Source: Streptomyces sp. Go-475
GTDB lineage: Bacteria; Actinomycetota; Actinomycetes; Streptomycetales; Streptomycetaceae
Assembly: GCF_003330845.1 (NCBI RefSeq)
Contig: NZ_CP026121.1
Location: forward strand, 8,506,610 to 8,570,609
Reading direction: 5' to 3'
DNA: 64,000 bases
Of the stretch, positions 19,513 to 28,056 are shown piece after piece. A program made the translations under genes and the position numbers. The notes below the pieces were generated by a model, which was given only the letters and a program-made list of their open reading frames with translations, had not been told where the DNA came from and ran no database searches. Every line of letters starts with the position of its first letter. The first letter of the stretch is position 1.

Positions 19513-20511
19513 TCACAGGCCGGTGACGGCGTGCAGGAACAGGTACATCGCCGCGGCGGGGATCCCGGCGCCGGGGAACGTGAGGATCCAGGCGGTGACG
19601 ATGGAACGGGCCACCTGCCAGCGTACGGCCGAGGCGCGCTGCGTGGCACCGGCGCCCAGGATCGCCGCGGTGATCGTCTGCGTGGTGGAGATCGGCGCCT
19701 TCACCAGGAACGCGGTGGTGTACAGAACGGCCGCGGCGGCGGTCTCGGCGGCGAACCCGCGCGGCGGATCGAGATGCACGATGCGCCGCCCGAGGGTGGT
19801 GATGATCCGGCGCCCTCCGCTGTACGTACCGGCGGCCATCGCGGCCGCCACCGCGACGATCACCCACACCGGGACGGAGAAGTCGTCCTGCCACCCCGCC
19901 GTGACCAGGGCGAGCACGATCACGCCCATGGTCTTCTGCGCGTCCTGCAGTCCGTGGCCCAGCCCCATGGCGGCGGCGGAGACGGTCTGCGCCATGCGGA
20001 ACCGGCGCATCGTGGGCCGGGGCATGGCACGCCGGAACACCCACAGGATCGTCGCGTGCAGCGTGTACCCGAGAGCCACGCCGACCAGCGGCGACAACAG
20101 CATCGGCAGCACGACCTTGTCCACGATGCCCGACCAGTGCACGGTCGCGGAGGCTGCGAGCGCGGCACCGACCAGCCCGCCGATCAGGGCGTGCGAGGAC
20201 GATGTCGGCAGCCCCCGCCACCAGGTGAAGACGTTCCACGCGATGGCGCCGACGAGCGCACAGACGACCAGCAGCAGACCCGACAGCTCCTCGGGCGCGC
20301 CGATGATGCCGCTGCCGACGGTCTGGGCGACCTCGGTCCCCAGGAAGGCGCCGCAGAAGTTCATCACCGCGGCCATGGCCAGTGCCACCCGCGGCGTCAG
20401 CGCCCGGGTCGAGATCGAGGTGGCGATCGCGTTCGCGGCGTCGTGGAAGCCGTTGGTGAAGTCGAACGTCAGCCCCACGATGATGATGAGCACCACCAGA
20501 GTGAGCTCCAT
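19513..20511 (-). CDS. Low-affinity inorganic phosphate transporter, PiT family
   Basis: 332 residues with about ten membrane helices. The two inverted PHO4 signatures are visible: GFHDAANAIATSISTRAL near residue 22 and GHGLQDAQKTMGVI in the second half. The protein moves metal phosphate with protons or sodium across the cytoplasmic membrane. The length and pairing with a small downstream gene resemble Streptomyces pitH2. The ATG at 20511 has a GAAAGG site. It is divergent from the DUF998 gene. Confidence 0.93.
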   Translation of the reverse strand: MELTLVVLIIIVGLTFDFTNGFHDAANAIATSISTRALTPRVALAMAAVMNFCGAFLGTEVAQTVGSGIIGAPEELSGLLLVVCALVGAIAWNVFTWWRGLPTSSSHALIGGLVGAALAASATVHWSGIVDKVVLPMLLSPLVGVALGYTLHATILWVFRRAMPRPTMRRFRMAQTVSAAAMGLGHGLQDAQKTMGVIVLALVTAGWQDDFSVPVWVIVAVAAAMAAGTYSGGRRIITTLGRRIVHLDPPRGFAAETAAAAVLYTTAFLVKAPISTTQTITAAILGAGATQRASAVRWQVARSIVTAWILTFPGAGIPAAAMYLFLHAVTGL

Positions 20512-20671
20512 GACCGATCACCTTTCGCCGCGCACCGCACGGTTCCATCGTGCGCCCCGCAGCCGCACGGGGGCCGGGCGACTACGCCACGCGGGGCCAA
20601 CCCGCGCCCGGAACCCGGCGACCGACACGCACACACGACCGTCGGCGAATGCCCCGCTTTACGGTGTCCTG

Positions 20672-21271
20672 ATGCGATCTGTTCCTGTCTGGGCGCTGGT
20701 GTCGTCGGGGTGTGCGCCCGTCGTCCTGATCATGGGCTGGCTGGTGGCCGCGTCCCTGCAGGGCCCGGCCTACGACCCGGCCGCCCAGACGATCAGCGTC
20801 CTGGCGGCCCCGGGAGGCTCGGGCTACTGGGTGATGACAGCCGCGTTCATCGCCCTGGGCGTCTGCCACCTGCTCACCGCCTGGGGACTGCGGCCGGCCG
20901 CGACCGCCGGACGGGTGGCTCTCGCGGCCGGCGGCGTGTCGGCCCTGACGGTGGCCCTGGTCCCGGCACCGAGCAGCGGAGGCTCCCTCGGTCACGGCTC
21001 GGTGGCCGCCGTCGGTTTCGTCCTCCTGGCGGCCTGGCCCGTCCTGGCCGCCAGGACCAGCGGCACCGTGCCCTGGGCCCTGCGGCCCCTGCCCTCCCTC
21101 GGGGCGACCGCCGTGATGGCCCTGGGCGCGGCATGGTTCCTGGTCGAACTGCACCAACGGGGTGCCGCGGGCGCCGCCGAGCGCGCCGTGACGACGATCC
21201 AGTCGGTCTGGCCGTTCCTGGTCGTCCTCTCCTGCTTCCAACGACCGGCCCGCGACCGGCATCCGGTGTGA
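20672..21271 (+). CDS. DUF998-family membrane protein
   Basis: 199 residues with about six hydrophobic helices and the DUF998 pattern: AAQTISVLAAPGGSGYWVMTA after the first helix, then a Gly/Ser-rich loop at GGSLGHGSVAAVGF. The function is unknown. The start at 20672 is preceded by a TACGGT-like -10 at close spacing and no ribosome-binding site. The gene ends about 100 bp before tap. Confidence 0.85.
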   Translation: MRSVPVWALVSSGCAPVVLIMGWLVAASLQGPAYDPAAQTISVLAAPGGSGYWVMTAAFIALGVCHLLTAWGLRPAATAGRVALAAGGVSALTVALVPAPSSGGSLGHGSVAAVGFVLLAAWPVLAARTSGTVPWALRPLPSLGATAVMALGAAWFLVELHQRGAAGAAERAVTTIQSVWPFLVVLSCFQRPARDRHPV

Positions 21272-21301
21272 CAGGTGCCCGGTGTCCGGTGTGATAGGTG
21301 C
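21262..21301 (+). repeat. 17-bp direct repeat upstream of tap
   Basis: TCCGGTGTGACAGGTGC (21262-21278) and TCCGGTGTGATAGGTGC (21285-21301) differ at one base and are 23 bp apart start to start, about two helical turns. They span the end of the DUF998 gene and the tap upstream region. They could be binding sites for a protein controlling tap-tpg, perhaps Tap itself through its HTH domain. Confidence 0.6.
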
Positions 21302-21368
21302 GCCGTAGGTGCGTGTTCCGTACGCGAGATGTGCGCTTCGCGATACGGTGCCGGACAGGAGGTACTGC

Positions 21369-23525
21369 ATGTCCGAGCTGTTCGACGCGGTCGACGCGCT
21401 GGTCGCTTCCCGTTCCCCCCTGCCGCCGCCGGCGGAGCGCAAGCGCCTGCGGCAGGCACACGGGCTGACGCTCGACGAGGTGGCCACGGCCCTGCGGGTG
21501 CGGCGCGCGACGCTCAGCGGCTGGGAAGCCGGCAAGACCGAACCGCGCCCGCCGGAACGCGACGCGTACGCCCGCCTGCTGGACCAACTGGCCCGGCTCT
21601 ACCCCGTCGACGCCGACGCCGACACGGCCGCTCCCGCAACGGACACGCCCCCCACGCCCCCCGGCCCCCCGGCCGCGCCACCGGACCGCGAGCAGGCGGC
21701 GGTTCCCGGGGCGCGCCCGTCCGGCTCGTCCCCGGCGAGGCGACGCCGAGACGCCGGGCGGACGGCGCAGCCGAGCCCCCCGCAGCCCGGCACCGACCGG
21801 TTCGCGAACGGCCCGCTGCTGGTCCTCGACGCGGACGCCGAACGACGGGTGACCGGTCACGGCGTCGGCGGCCTGATGCTGGACGTCCCCGCCAAGTCGC
21901 TGCCCGCGCTGGTGGAATGGACACTGACCGAAGCGCGCCTGGGAGCCCCGCGGCTGCACGGCAGCGGCAAGGACGCCGACCCGCTGCTCGTGCTCACCGA
22001 GTCCGCGCTGGAGCGCTACGGCCTCCCGGCGCGCCTGTCGGAGCCGGAGCGGCTGGCCGGGCGGCTCCCGGACGGCCACAAGGTCGTCAAGCAGCTCCAC
22101 AAGGCGAACTGGCAGCTGACCCAGCGCGGCTTCGGCCCCTGGGCGCGCATCTACCGTCCCGCGGAGGGCCGCCTGCGCCAGTGCGTGCAGTTGTGCGTCC
22201 CCTCCTGGAACGCACTCGACCCCCGCACCTGGGGCGGGGCCGCACAGCTCGAACCGGCGGAACTGGCCCGGGTACTGGGCACCTACGCGGTGCGGGTGCT
22301 GACCCCGCGGGGCTCGGCGGCCGTCACGGGCCTGGAGCTGATGACGGCGGTGAACCCGCCGACGCGCGCGGGCGAGCCGGACGAGTCCGGCCGGCGGCAC
22401 AAGGAGCACCGGCCCGGTTCGCTGGGGGAGCGGCCCGTCGAGTGCGCCCCCTGCGAAGCCCCCGACGGCCATCCGCTGCTCGCGCACCTGCCCCGCTTCC
22501 ACCAGCGCGGCCCCGAGGAGATGCTGCTGGAGGAGGCCTATGACTGGGCGCGGCAGCTGACCGACGCCGAGTGCATGCAGCGCTACCTGGTCGGCATCGA
22601 CGTCAACCTGGCGTTCGGGGCCGCCGCCAACGGCGCGGTGGTCGGCCTGGCCGCCCCGCCCGTGCACGTCACCCGCCCCGCCTTCGACGCGGCGCTGCCG
22701 GGGGCCTGGCTCGTCGACCTCTCCCACGTCGACCTCTCGCGGGTGCTGGTGGGCAAGCGGTGGCAGCGGGTGCGGGGCGAGTTGCTGCCCAGCCCGTTCA
22801 CCCCGACGGGCGAGCACCCCGCGGGCCCGGCCTGGTACGCGACACCGACGGTGGCCTACGCGGTGGAGCTGGGTTACGAGGTCGCGCCCGTCGAGGCCTG
22901 GGTCCGCGAGGAGAAGGGCAGGTTCCTCGACGGCTGGTACAAGCGGCTGCGCGACGCCTACGTCGAGACGATGACCGACCTGGGCGTGGGCGAGAAACTG
23001 CCGCCCGCGGAGTTCCTGGAGGCGATGGACGGCTACCGGCGGCGCGACCCGGAGATGGCGATGGTCCTGGACGCGGTCAAGTCGACCGTGAAGGGCGGTA
23101 TCGGCAAGCTCCGCGAGCGGGCGCGCGGCGGCGGCTGGAAGCCGGGGCAGCCCTGGCCCGCCCTGTCCCGGCCGACATGGCGCCCCGACATCCGCGCCGC
23201 CGTCATCTCCCGGGCCCGCGTCAACATGCACCGCAAGATGCTCAACCTGGCCGCGGCGACCGGCCGGTACCCGGTGGCGGTACTCTCCGACTGCGCCGTC
23301 TACGCCGCTGACGGCCCGTCCCCGCTGGACGTGCTGCCCTACGGCGCCGACGGCAGGACGGTCCCCGGCTCCTTCCGGATCGGGGTGTCGCCCGGCATGG
23401 TCAAGCACGAGGGCACCCAGACCACGCTGTGGGCGGAGGAAGTGCGCGAGAAGTACGGCCAGGACCTCAACCTCGCGCGCTACATCAAGACGGGCGAGGT
23501 CGCCGCCGGGGACGACGGAGAGTAG
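21369..23525 (+). CDS. tap: Telomere-associated protein Tap
   Basis: 718 residues from the ATG at 21369, preceded by the ideal site AGGAGGT. An Xre-like helix-turn-helix is at about 25-75 (RKRLRQAHGLTLDEVATALRV), followed by a Pro/Ala-rich linker (about 80-150) and a large C-terminal region conserved in Streptomyces Tap (LLEEAYDWARQLTDAECMQ, RARVNMHRKMLNLAAATGR, HEGTQTTLWAEEVREKYG). Tap binds the 3' overhang of linear-replicon telomeres and recruits the terminal protein for end patching. The tpg gene follows after 13 nt. Family length is about 740, so this is close to full size. Confidence 0.95.
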   Translation: MSELFDAVDALVASRSPLPPPAERKRLRQAHGLTLDEVATALRVRRATLSGWEAGKTEPRPPERDAYARLLDQLARLYPVDADADTAAPATDTPPTPPGPPAAPPDREQAAVPGARPSGSSPARRRRDAGRTAQPSPPQPGTDRFANGPLLVLDADAERRVTGHGVGGLMLDVPAKSLPALVEWTLTEARLGAPRLHGSGKDADPLLVLTESALERYGLPARLSEPERLAGRLPDGHKVVKQLHKANWQLTQRGFGPWARIYRPAEGRLRQCVQLCVPSWNALDPRTWGGAAQLEPAELARVLGTYAVRVLTPRGSAAVTGLELMTAVNPPTRAGEPDESGRRHKEHRPGSLGERPVECAPCEAPDGHPLLAHLPRFHQRGPEEMLLEEAYDWARQLTDAECMQRYLVGIDVNLAFGAAANGAVVGLAAPPVHVTRPAFDAALPGAWLVDLSHVDLSRVLVGKRWQRVRGELLPSPFTPTGEHPAGPAWYATPTVAYAVELGYEVAPVEAWVREEKGRFLDGWYKRLRDAYVETMTDLGVGEKLPPAEFLEAMDGYRRRDPEMAMVLDAVKSTVKGGIGKLRERARGGGWKPGQPWPALSRPTWRPDIRAAVISRARVNMHRKMLNLAAATGRYPVAVLSDCAVYAADGPSPLDVLPYGADGRTVPGSFRIGVSPGMVKHEGTQTTLWAEEVREKYGQDLNLARYIKTGEVAAGDDGE

Positions 23526-23538
23526 AGGGGGAGGACCG

Positions 23539-24093
23539 GTGGACAGGGTCGGCGACGGTCTGGACGCCGCGCTGCGCAAGGCGTTCACACGCCCCGTCCC
23601 GCGCAGCGCGGGTGCACGGATGCGGTTCCTGGTGCGGCAGTTGCGGGGCACCGGGCCGGTGGCGGAGCTGCTCGGCATCACCCGGCGCACGGTCGAGCGG
23701 TACGTCCGCGACCAGATCAGACACCCTCGCCCCGAGCTGGCGGAGCGCCTGGAGCGAGAGGTCGTCAAGCGGTGGCAGCCCAGGGTCAGGGCCCAGGCCA
23801 GACGGGCCGCCGCCACCACGGCCGGCATCGTCATCGACACCCGGGCCCGCTTCGGCTACACCGCCGCCCCCGGCACCACCGACGACGCCCGCCTGCGCCA
23901 CCTCACCGTGGCCCTGCCCCCCGAGTACGCCGCCCGCCTGTTCGACACGCAGGAAGCAGGCGGCACGGAACAGCAACTGCGGGACATCGCGGCGGAAGGC
24001 CTCCAGGAGATCTACTTCAAGGACCACGGCCGCCGCGCCCAGGGCCTGCTGGTGGAGTTCACGGACGTGGAGCACCTCGAGTTCGACCTGTGA
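23539..24093 (+). CDS. tpg: Telomere terminal protein Tpg
   Basis: 184 residues, the standard Tpg length. It has a helix-turn-helix (VAELLGITRRTVERYVRDQI, about 41-60), the basic stretch KRWQPRVRAQARR (77-89), and the highly conserved core TRARFGYTAAPGTTDDARLRHL. Thr114 lies in this core, the residue reported to be deoxynucleotidylated in Streptomyces Tpg. The protein becomes covalently linked to the 5' ends of the linear replicon and primes end synthesis. The start is GTG with GGGGGAGG before it, in an operon with tap. Confidence 0.96.
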   Translation: MDRVGDGLDAALRKAFTRPVPRSAGARMRFLVRQLRGTGPVAELLGITRRTVERYVRDQIRHPRPELAERLEREVVKRWQPRVRAQARRAAATTAGIVIDTRARFGYTAAPGTTDDARLRHLTVALPPEYAARLFDTQEAGGTEQQLRDIAAEGLQEIYFKDHGRRAQGLLVEFTDVEHLEFDL

Positions 24094-24199
24094 GAACCCG
24101 CACGGCAGTGACGCCGGCAAGAGCGGTCCGCGGTGATCGCCGAAGCCGCGGGTGCTGATGACCGAGGTGCGAACCGACCGCGGCCGGGCCCCGCAGGGA

Positions 24200-24622
24200 T
24201 CACACGCTCCGCTGGGCGTCGATCTCGGCGATCAGCGCCTCGACGCGGGTCCTGATCTCGTCGCGGATCGGGCGGACGGCCTCGACGCCCTTGCCCGCCG
24301 GGTCCTCCAGGGCCCAGTCGAGGTACTTCTTGCCGGGGAAGACCGGGCAGGCGTCGCCGCAGCCCATCGTGATGACGTAGTCGGACGCCTGGACGGACTC
24401 CGTGGTCAGGATCTTCGGCTCGGCCGCGGAGATGTCGATGCCGACTTCCCGCATGGCCTCCACGGCGGAGGGGTTGACCCGGTCGCCCGGGACCGAACCG
24501 GCGGAGCGGACCTCGACCCGGTCGCCCGCGAGGTGGTCGAGGAATCCGGCGGCCATCTGGGACCGTCCGGCGTTGTGGACGCACACGAACAGCACGGAGG
24601 TGAGCGGGCTGGAGGAGGACAT
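24200..24622 (-). CDS. arsC: Arsenate reductase, low-molecular-weight phosphatase type
   Basis: 140 residues with the P-loop C14-x5-R20 (CVHNAGRS), the DPAG loop near 107-110 with the general-acid Asp, and a redox pair C88/C92 (GCGDAC). This is the LMW-PTP-like ArsC fold that reduces arsenate to arsenite with thiol help (thioredoxin or mycothiol; which one is not readable). It is divergent from arsR-acr3 and shares its operator region, so it is likely induced by arsenite together with the exporter. Confidence 0.93.
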   Translation of the reverse strand: MSSSSPLTSVLFVCVHNAGRSQMAAGFLDHLAGDRVEVRSAGSVPGDRVNPSAVEAMREVGIDISAAEPKILTTESVQASDYVITMGCGDACPVFPGKKYLDWALEDPAGKGVEAVRPIRDEIRTRVEALIAEIDAQRSV

Positions 24623-24690
24623 CGGTTGATCCTTCGTGACAGCGTGAGACGAGCGGTTCGACGATCAGGTCACCCCCGGCTGTTATCAGC

Positions 24691-24719
24691 CATGGATGAT
24701 GTGACAGTATCAGTCCATG
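24691..24719. promoter_or_regulatory. ArsR operator between arsC and arsR
   Basis: CATGGA-TGAT, an 8-nt centre, then ATCA-G-TCCATG: an inverted repeat with one unpaired base. It overlaps the arsR start codon (24717) and the divergent promoter space of arsC. The position is right for ArsR to control both genes. Confidence 0.6.
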
Positions 24720-25025
24720 ATGACGTCAGTCGACACTGACCTGATCCGGGTGCTGGCCGACCCGCTCAGGCTCCGGATCGTGACCCTGCTCGCCAAAGAG
24801 ACGCTGTGCACCACCCACCTGGTGGAGGAGACCGGCGCCCGGCAGACCAACCTCTCCAACCACCTGAGAGTGCTGCGCGAGGCGGGCGTGGTCGAGACCG
24901 AGCCGTGCGGTCGGTACACGTACTACAGGCTGCGCCCGGACGTCATCGCCCAACTCGCCGAACAACTCGGTGACCTGGCCGAGTCCGCCCGGGCCGCCGC
25001 CGACGACAAGAGGGCCTGCCCGTGA
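24717..25025 (+). CDS. arsR: ArsR/SmtB-family repressor of the arsenic operon
   Basis: 102 residues with a winged helix (ARQTNLSNHLRVLREAGVVE, about 41-60, is the recognition part). The usual ELCVC metal site on the alpha-3 helix is replaced by LCTTH, with C31, plus C64 (EPCGRY) and a Cys near the C-terminus. The inducer site is therefore arranged differently from classical ArsR, as in several actinobacterial and Acidithiobacillus members. The start ATG (24717) has no ribosome-binding site and lies within the operator. Its stop overlaps the acr3 start. Confidence 0.9.
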   Translation: MMTSVDTDLIRVLADPLRLRIVTLLAKETLCTTHLVEETGARQTNLSNHLRVLREAGVVETEPCGRYTYYRLRPDVIAQLAEQLGDLAESARAAADDKRACP

Positions 25026-26101
25026 CCCGCACCGAAGCGCCTGCGGCCACCGAGAAGTCCTCGGTCGTCGCGAAGCTGTCGACCCTCGACCGCTTCCTCG
25101 CGGTCTGGATCCTCCTCGCCATGGCCGTGGGCCTGGGCCTCGGGCGCGCCGTCCCGGGCCTGAACGACGCCCTGGCCGCGGTCGAGATCGGCGGCATCTC
25201 CCTCCCGATCGCCATCGGCCTGCTGGTCATGATGTACCCGGTCCTCGCCAAGGTCCGCTACGACAGGCTCGACGCCGTCACCGGCGACAAGAGGCTCATG
25301 GTCTCGTCACTGGCCGTCAACTGGCTGGTCGGCCCCGCGGTGATGTTCGCGCTGGCGTGGATCTTCCTGCCGGACCTGCCCGAGTTCCGCACCGGCCTGA
25401 TCATCGTCGGCCTGGCCCGCTGCATCGCCATGGTCATCATCTGGAACGACCTCGCCTGCGGCGACCGCGAGGCAGCCGCCGTGCTCGTGGCGCTCAACTC
25501 GGTCTTCCAGGTCCTCGCCTTCGGCCTGCTCGGCTGGTTCTACCTCGACCTGCTGCCCGGCTGGCTGGACTTGGGCAACGGCGAGCACCTCGACATCTCC
25601 ATGGGGAAGATCGCCTTGAACGTCGTCGTCTTCCTCGGCGTCCCGCTGCTCGCCGGGTTCCTCACCCGCCGCATCGGCGAGCGGAAGCTCGGCCGCGAGA
25701 CGTACGAGACGGGCTTCCTGCCGAAGATCGGCCCCTGGGCGCTGTACGGCCTGCTCTTCACGATCGTCATCCTCTTCGCCCTCCAGGGGAAGACGATCAC
25801 CTCGCAGCCGCTGGACGTGGCCCGCATCGCCCTGCCGCTGCTGGTCTACTTCGCGCTGATGTGGTTCGGCACGTTCGCCCTCGGCAAGGCCATCGGCCTG
25901 GCCTACGACCGCACCGCCACGCTCGCCTTCACGGCCGCGGGCAACAACTTCGAGCTGGCCATCGCGGTCGCCATCGCCACCTTCGGCGTCACCTCCGGCC
26001 AGGCCCTCTCCGGAGTCGTCGGCCCACTGATCGAGGTGCCGGTGCTGGTGGCCCTGGTGTACGTGTCCCTGGCCTGGCGCCGGAAGTTCGCCCGCGCCTA
26101 G
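25022..26101 (+). CDS. acr3: Arsenite efflux permease Acr3
   Basis: 359 residues and ten predicted helices. The Acr3 hallmark LARCIAMVIIWNDLACGD carries the conserved transport Cys, and AAGNNFELAIAVAIATFG lies in a later helix. It extrudes arsenite from the cell. GTG at 25022 overlaps the arsR stop (GTGA), so the two are translationally coupled. Together with the divergent arsC this makes a complete minimal arsenate/arsenite resistance set. Confidence 0.95.
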   Translation: MTRTEAPAATEKSSVVAKLSTLDRFLAVWILLAMAVGLGLGRAVPGLNDALAAVEIGGISLPIAIGLLVMMYPVLAKVRYDRLDAVTGDKRLMVSSLAVNWLVGPAVMFALAWIFLPDLPEFRTGLIIVGLARCIAMVIIWNDLACGDREAAAVLVALNSVFQVLAFGLLGWFYLDLLPGWLDLGNGEHLDISMGKIALNVVVFLGVPLLAGFLTRRIGERKLGRETYETGFLPKIGPWALYGLLFTIVILFALQGKTITSQPLDVARIALPLLVYFALMWFGTFALGKAIGLAYDRTATLAFTAAGNNFELAIAVAIATFGVTSGQALSGVVGPLIEVPVLVALVYVSLAWRRKFARA

Positions 26102-26226
26102 CACCAGCGCCCAGCACCCGCGTCTGGCGCCAGCACTTGGCACACGCGCCTGATACCCCCGCGTGGTGCCCGACGCGAGCACGCGGCGGCCCCGGACGAT
26201 CCGGCCCGGCCCGGCTAGGATCGGTT

Positions 26227-26238
26227 CCCGATATCGGG
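26227..26238. promoter_or_regulatory. CCCGATATCGGG palindrome upstream of padR
   Basis: A perfect 12-bp palindrome lies about 35 nt before the padR start, just after a TAGGAT -10-like box. Its core CCGATATCGG recurs exactly upstream of the convergent permease gene (27948-27957). Probable PadR operator. Confidence 0.6.
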
Positions 26239-26273
26239 TGCGTCACTGTCCGGCGGGCACGGAGGTGGGTCGG

Positions 26274-26579
26274 GTGCGGGAGTTCCAGAGGGGCGCGGTG
26301 CGGCTGCACATCCTCCACCACGCGGCCGAGGAGGAGATCCACGGAGCCTGGATGTCCGAGGAGTTGGCCTCGCACGGCTACCGGATCAGCCCGGGCACGC
26401 TCTACCCGACGCTGCACCGGCTGGAGGCGGACGGGCTGCTGGTCTCCGAGCAGCGCGTGGTCGACGGCCGCACCCGGCGCGTCTACAAGGCGACGGAAGC
26501 CGGGAGGCAGGCCCTGGCCGAGGACCGTCGAGCGCTCAGGGAACTCGCCCGTGAACTCCTCGGCGAGGAGGCCCCGTAG
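26274..26579 (+). CDS. PadR-family transcriptional regulator
   Basis: 101 residues from GTG at 26274, chosen because GGAGGT precedes it; an upstream extension lacks any ribosome-binding site and would cover the palindrome. The PadR winged helix is complete: AVRLHILHHAAEEEIHGAWMSEEL, then GTLYPTLHRLEADGLLVSE, with an Arg-rich wing. A short C-terminal helix serves dimerisation (PadR-s2 type). It converges on an amino-acid permease gene with the same palindrome in its promoter. It probably represses itself and that permease. Confidence 0.88.
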   Translation: MREFQRGAVRLHILHHAAEEEIHGAWMSEELASHGYRISPGTLYPTLHRLEADGLLVSEQRVVDGRTRRVYKATEAGRQALAEDRRALRELARELLGEEAP

Positions 26580-26583
26580 GGGG

Positions 26584-26613
26584 CGGCGCCGAGAAGGAGA
26601 CCGCCTGGCGCCG
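26584..26613. terminator. Possible hairpin between padR and the permease gene
   Basis: CGGCGCC and GGCGCCG form 7-bp arms around a 16-nt loop between the two convergent stop codons. It is weak but well placed. Confidence 0.35.
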
Positions 26614-26633
26614 ACCGCTCGTGCTCCATACGC

Positions 26634-27908
26634 CTAGGAGTTCCGGGCGGCCACGGCACGGCGTACTCCGTACACGGCGGCGCCGAGCGCCAGCACCGCC
26701 GCACCGGAGAGCACCGAGGCCGCCGGCAGGGCGAACGCCAGGACGAGGCAGCCGGCCAGGCCCACGGCGGGGACGATCCGAGCCGGACGCCCCTCGTCCG
26801 GGGTCAGGGTCCAGGCGGAGGCGTTGGCGACGGCGTAGTAGGCCAGCACGCCGAAGGAGGAGAAGCCGATCGCCCCGCGCACGTCCCCGGTGGCGGCGAG
26901 GACCGCCACCACCGCGCCGACCGCGAGTTCGGCCCGGTGGGGCACCTTGAACGTCGGGTGCACCGCCGCCAGGGCGTGCGGCAGGTGCCGGTCGCGGGCC
27001 ATGGCGAGCGTGGTGCGGGAGACGCCCAGGATCAGCGCGAGCAGGGAACCGAGCGCCGCCACCGCCGCGCCGGCGCGCACGACCGGCACGAGCCAGTCGG
27101 CCCCCGCCGCCCGGGCCGCGTCCGACAGCGGTGCCGTGGCCCGCGCCAGTCCGTCCGCGCCGAGGACGGTCAGCACGGCGACGGCGACGACGGCGTAGAC
27201 GACCAGGGTGATCCCCAGTGCGATCGGGATCGCCCGGGGGATGGTGCGCGCCGGGTCACGGACCTCCTCGCCCAGCGTGGCGATCCGCGCGTATCCGGCG
27301 AAGGCGAAGAACAGCAGGCCCGCCGCCTGGAGCACCCCGCCCGCGGTCGCGTCGTCGCCGATGTCCAGCCGGGCCGCGTCCGAGGCGCCCGACGTCAGGG
27401 CGGCGACCACCACAGCGGCGAGCACCGCCACCACCACGCCCACGATCACCCGCGTCAGCACAGCGGACTTCTGCACCCCGGCGTAGTTCACCGCGGTCAG
27501 CGCCACCACCGCCGCGACCGCCACCGCGTGGGCCTGCCCCGGCCACACGTACGAGCCGACCGTGAGCGCCATCGCCGCGCAGGAGGCGGTCTTGCCGACC
27601 ACGAACGCCCATCCGGCCAGGTAGCCCCAGAACGCGCCGAGCCGCTCCCGGCCGTAGACGTAGGTGCCACCGGAGGCCGGATAGCGGGCGGCGAGCCGGG
27701 CGGAGGAGGTGGCGTTGCAGTACGCGACCACCGCCGCCAGCGCGAGACCGATCAGCAGGCCGGAGCCGGCCGCGTGCGCGGCCGGGGCGAGCGCGGCGAA
27801 GATGCCCGCCCCGATCATCGACCCCAGCCCGATGACAACCGCGTCCGGTACGCCCAGTCGCCGGCGCAACTCGTCCGGCAGTCCCGCGGTGGTGGACGGC
27901 TTGCCCAT
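26634..27908 (-). CDS. APC-superfamily amino-acid permease
   Basis: 424 residues from the ATG at 27908 (GAGGGAG before it; an upstream in-frame start would include the operator). About twelve helices. The APC substrate motif VIGLGSMIGAGIFAALAPAA lies in helix 1 and FFAFAGYARIATLGEEVRDP in helix 6, followed by the usual conserved loop. The EEVRDPARTIPRAIP signature places it with APC amino-acid/polyamine transporters. The substrate is unknown. Its -10 region contains the palindrome shared with padR, so it is probably the PadR target. Confidence 0.9.
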   Translation of the reverse strand: MGKPSTTAGLPDELRRRLGVPDAVVIGLGSMIGAGIFAALAPAAHAAGSGLLIGLALAAVVAYCNATSSARLAARYPASGGTYVYGRERLGAFWGYLAGWAFVVGKTASCAAMALTVGSYVWPGQAHAVAVAAVVALTAVNYAGVQKSAVLTRVIVGVVVAVLAAVVVAALTSGASDAARLDIGDDATAGGVLQAAGLLFFAFAGYARIATLGEEVRDPARTIPRAIPIALGITLVVYAVVAVAVLTVLGADGLARATAPLSDAARAAGADWLVPVVRAGAAVAALGSLLALILGVSRTTLAMARDRHLPHALAAVHPTFKVPHRAELAVGAVVAVLAATGDVRGAIGFSSFGVLAYYAVANASAWTLTPDEGRPARIVPAVGLAGCLVLAFALPAASVLSGAAVLALGAAVYGVRRAVAARNS

Positions 27909-27947
27909 GCCCTGCTCCCTCAGCGGCCCGGCCGCATGTGACGGAAT

Positions 27948-27957
27948 CCGATATCGG
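27948..27957. promoter_or_regulatory. CCGATATCGG palindrome in the permease promoter
   Basis: On the minus strand TTGACG is followed, after 18 bp, by CGATAT, which would serve as -10. The palindrome covers this -10, ideal for repression. The same 10-bp core lies upstream of padR. Confidence 0.6.
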
Positions 27958-28056
27958 CAGACGATACGTGACCGCGTCAAGGCGCAGGAGAGGTCAGGTG
28001 GCCAACAGGCCGACAGCGGGTGAAGAGCAGGTGCCGCCGGCGCCCCGCTGCCGGCG

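Noticed and set aside
20874..23840. A 988-codon open frame on the minus strand opposite tap
   Set aside because: It mirrors tap, which has an ideal ribosome-binding site and clear homology. The opposite frame is open only because of high GC and shows no known domain.
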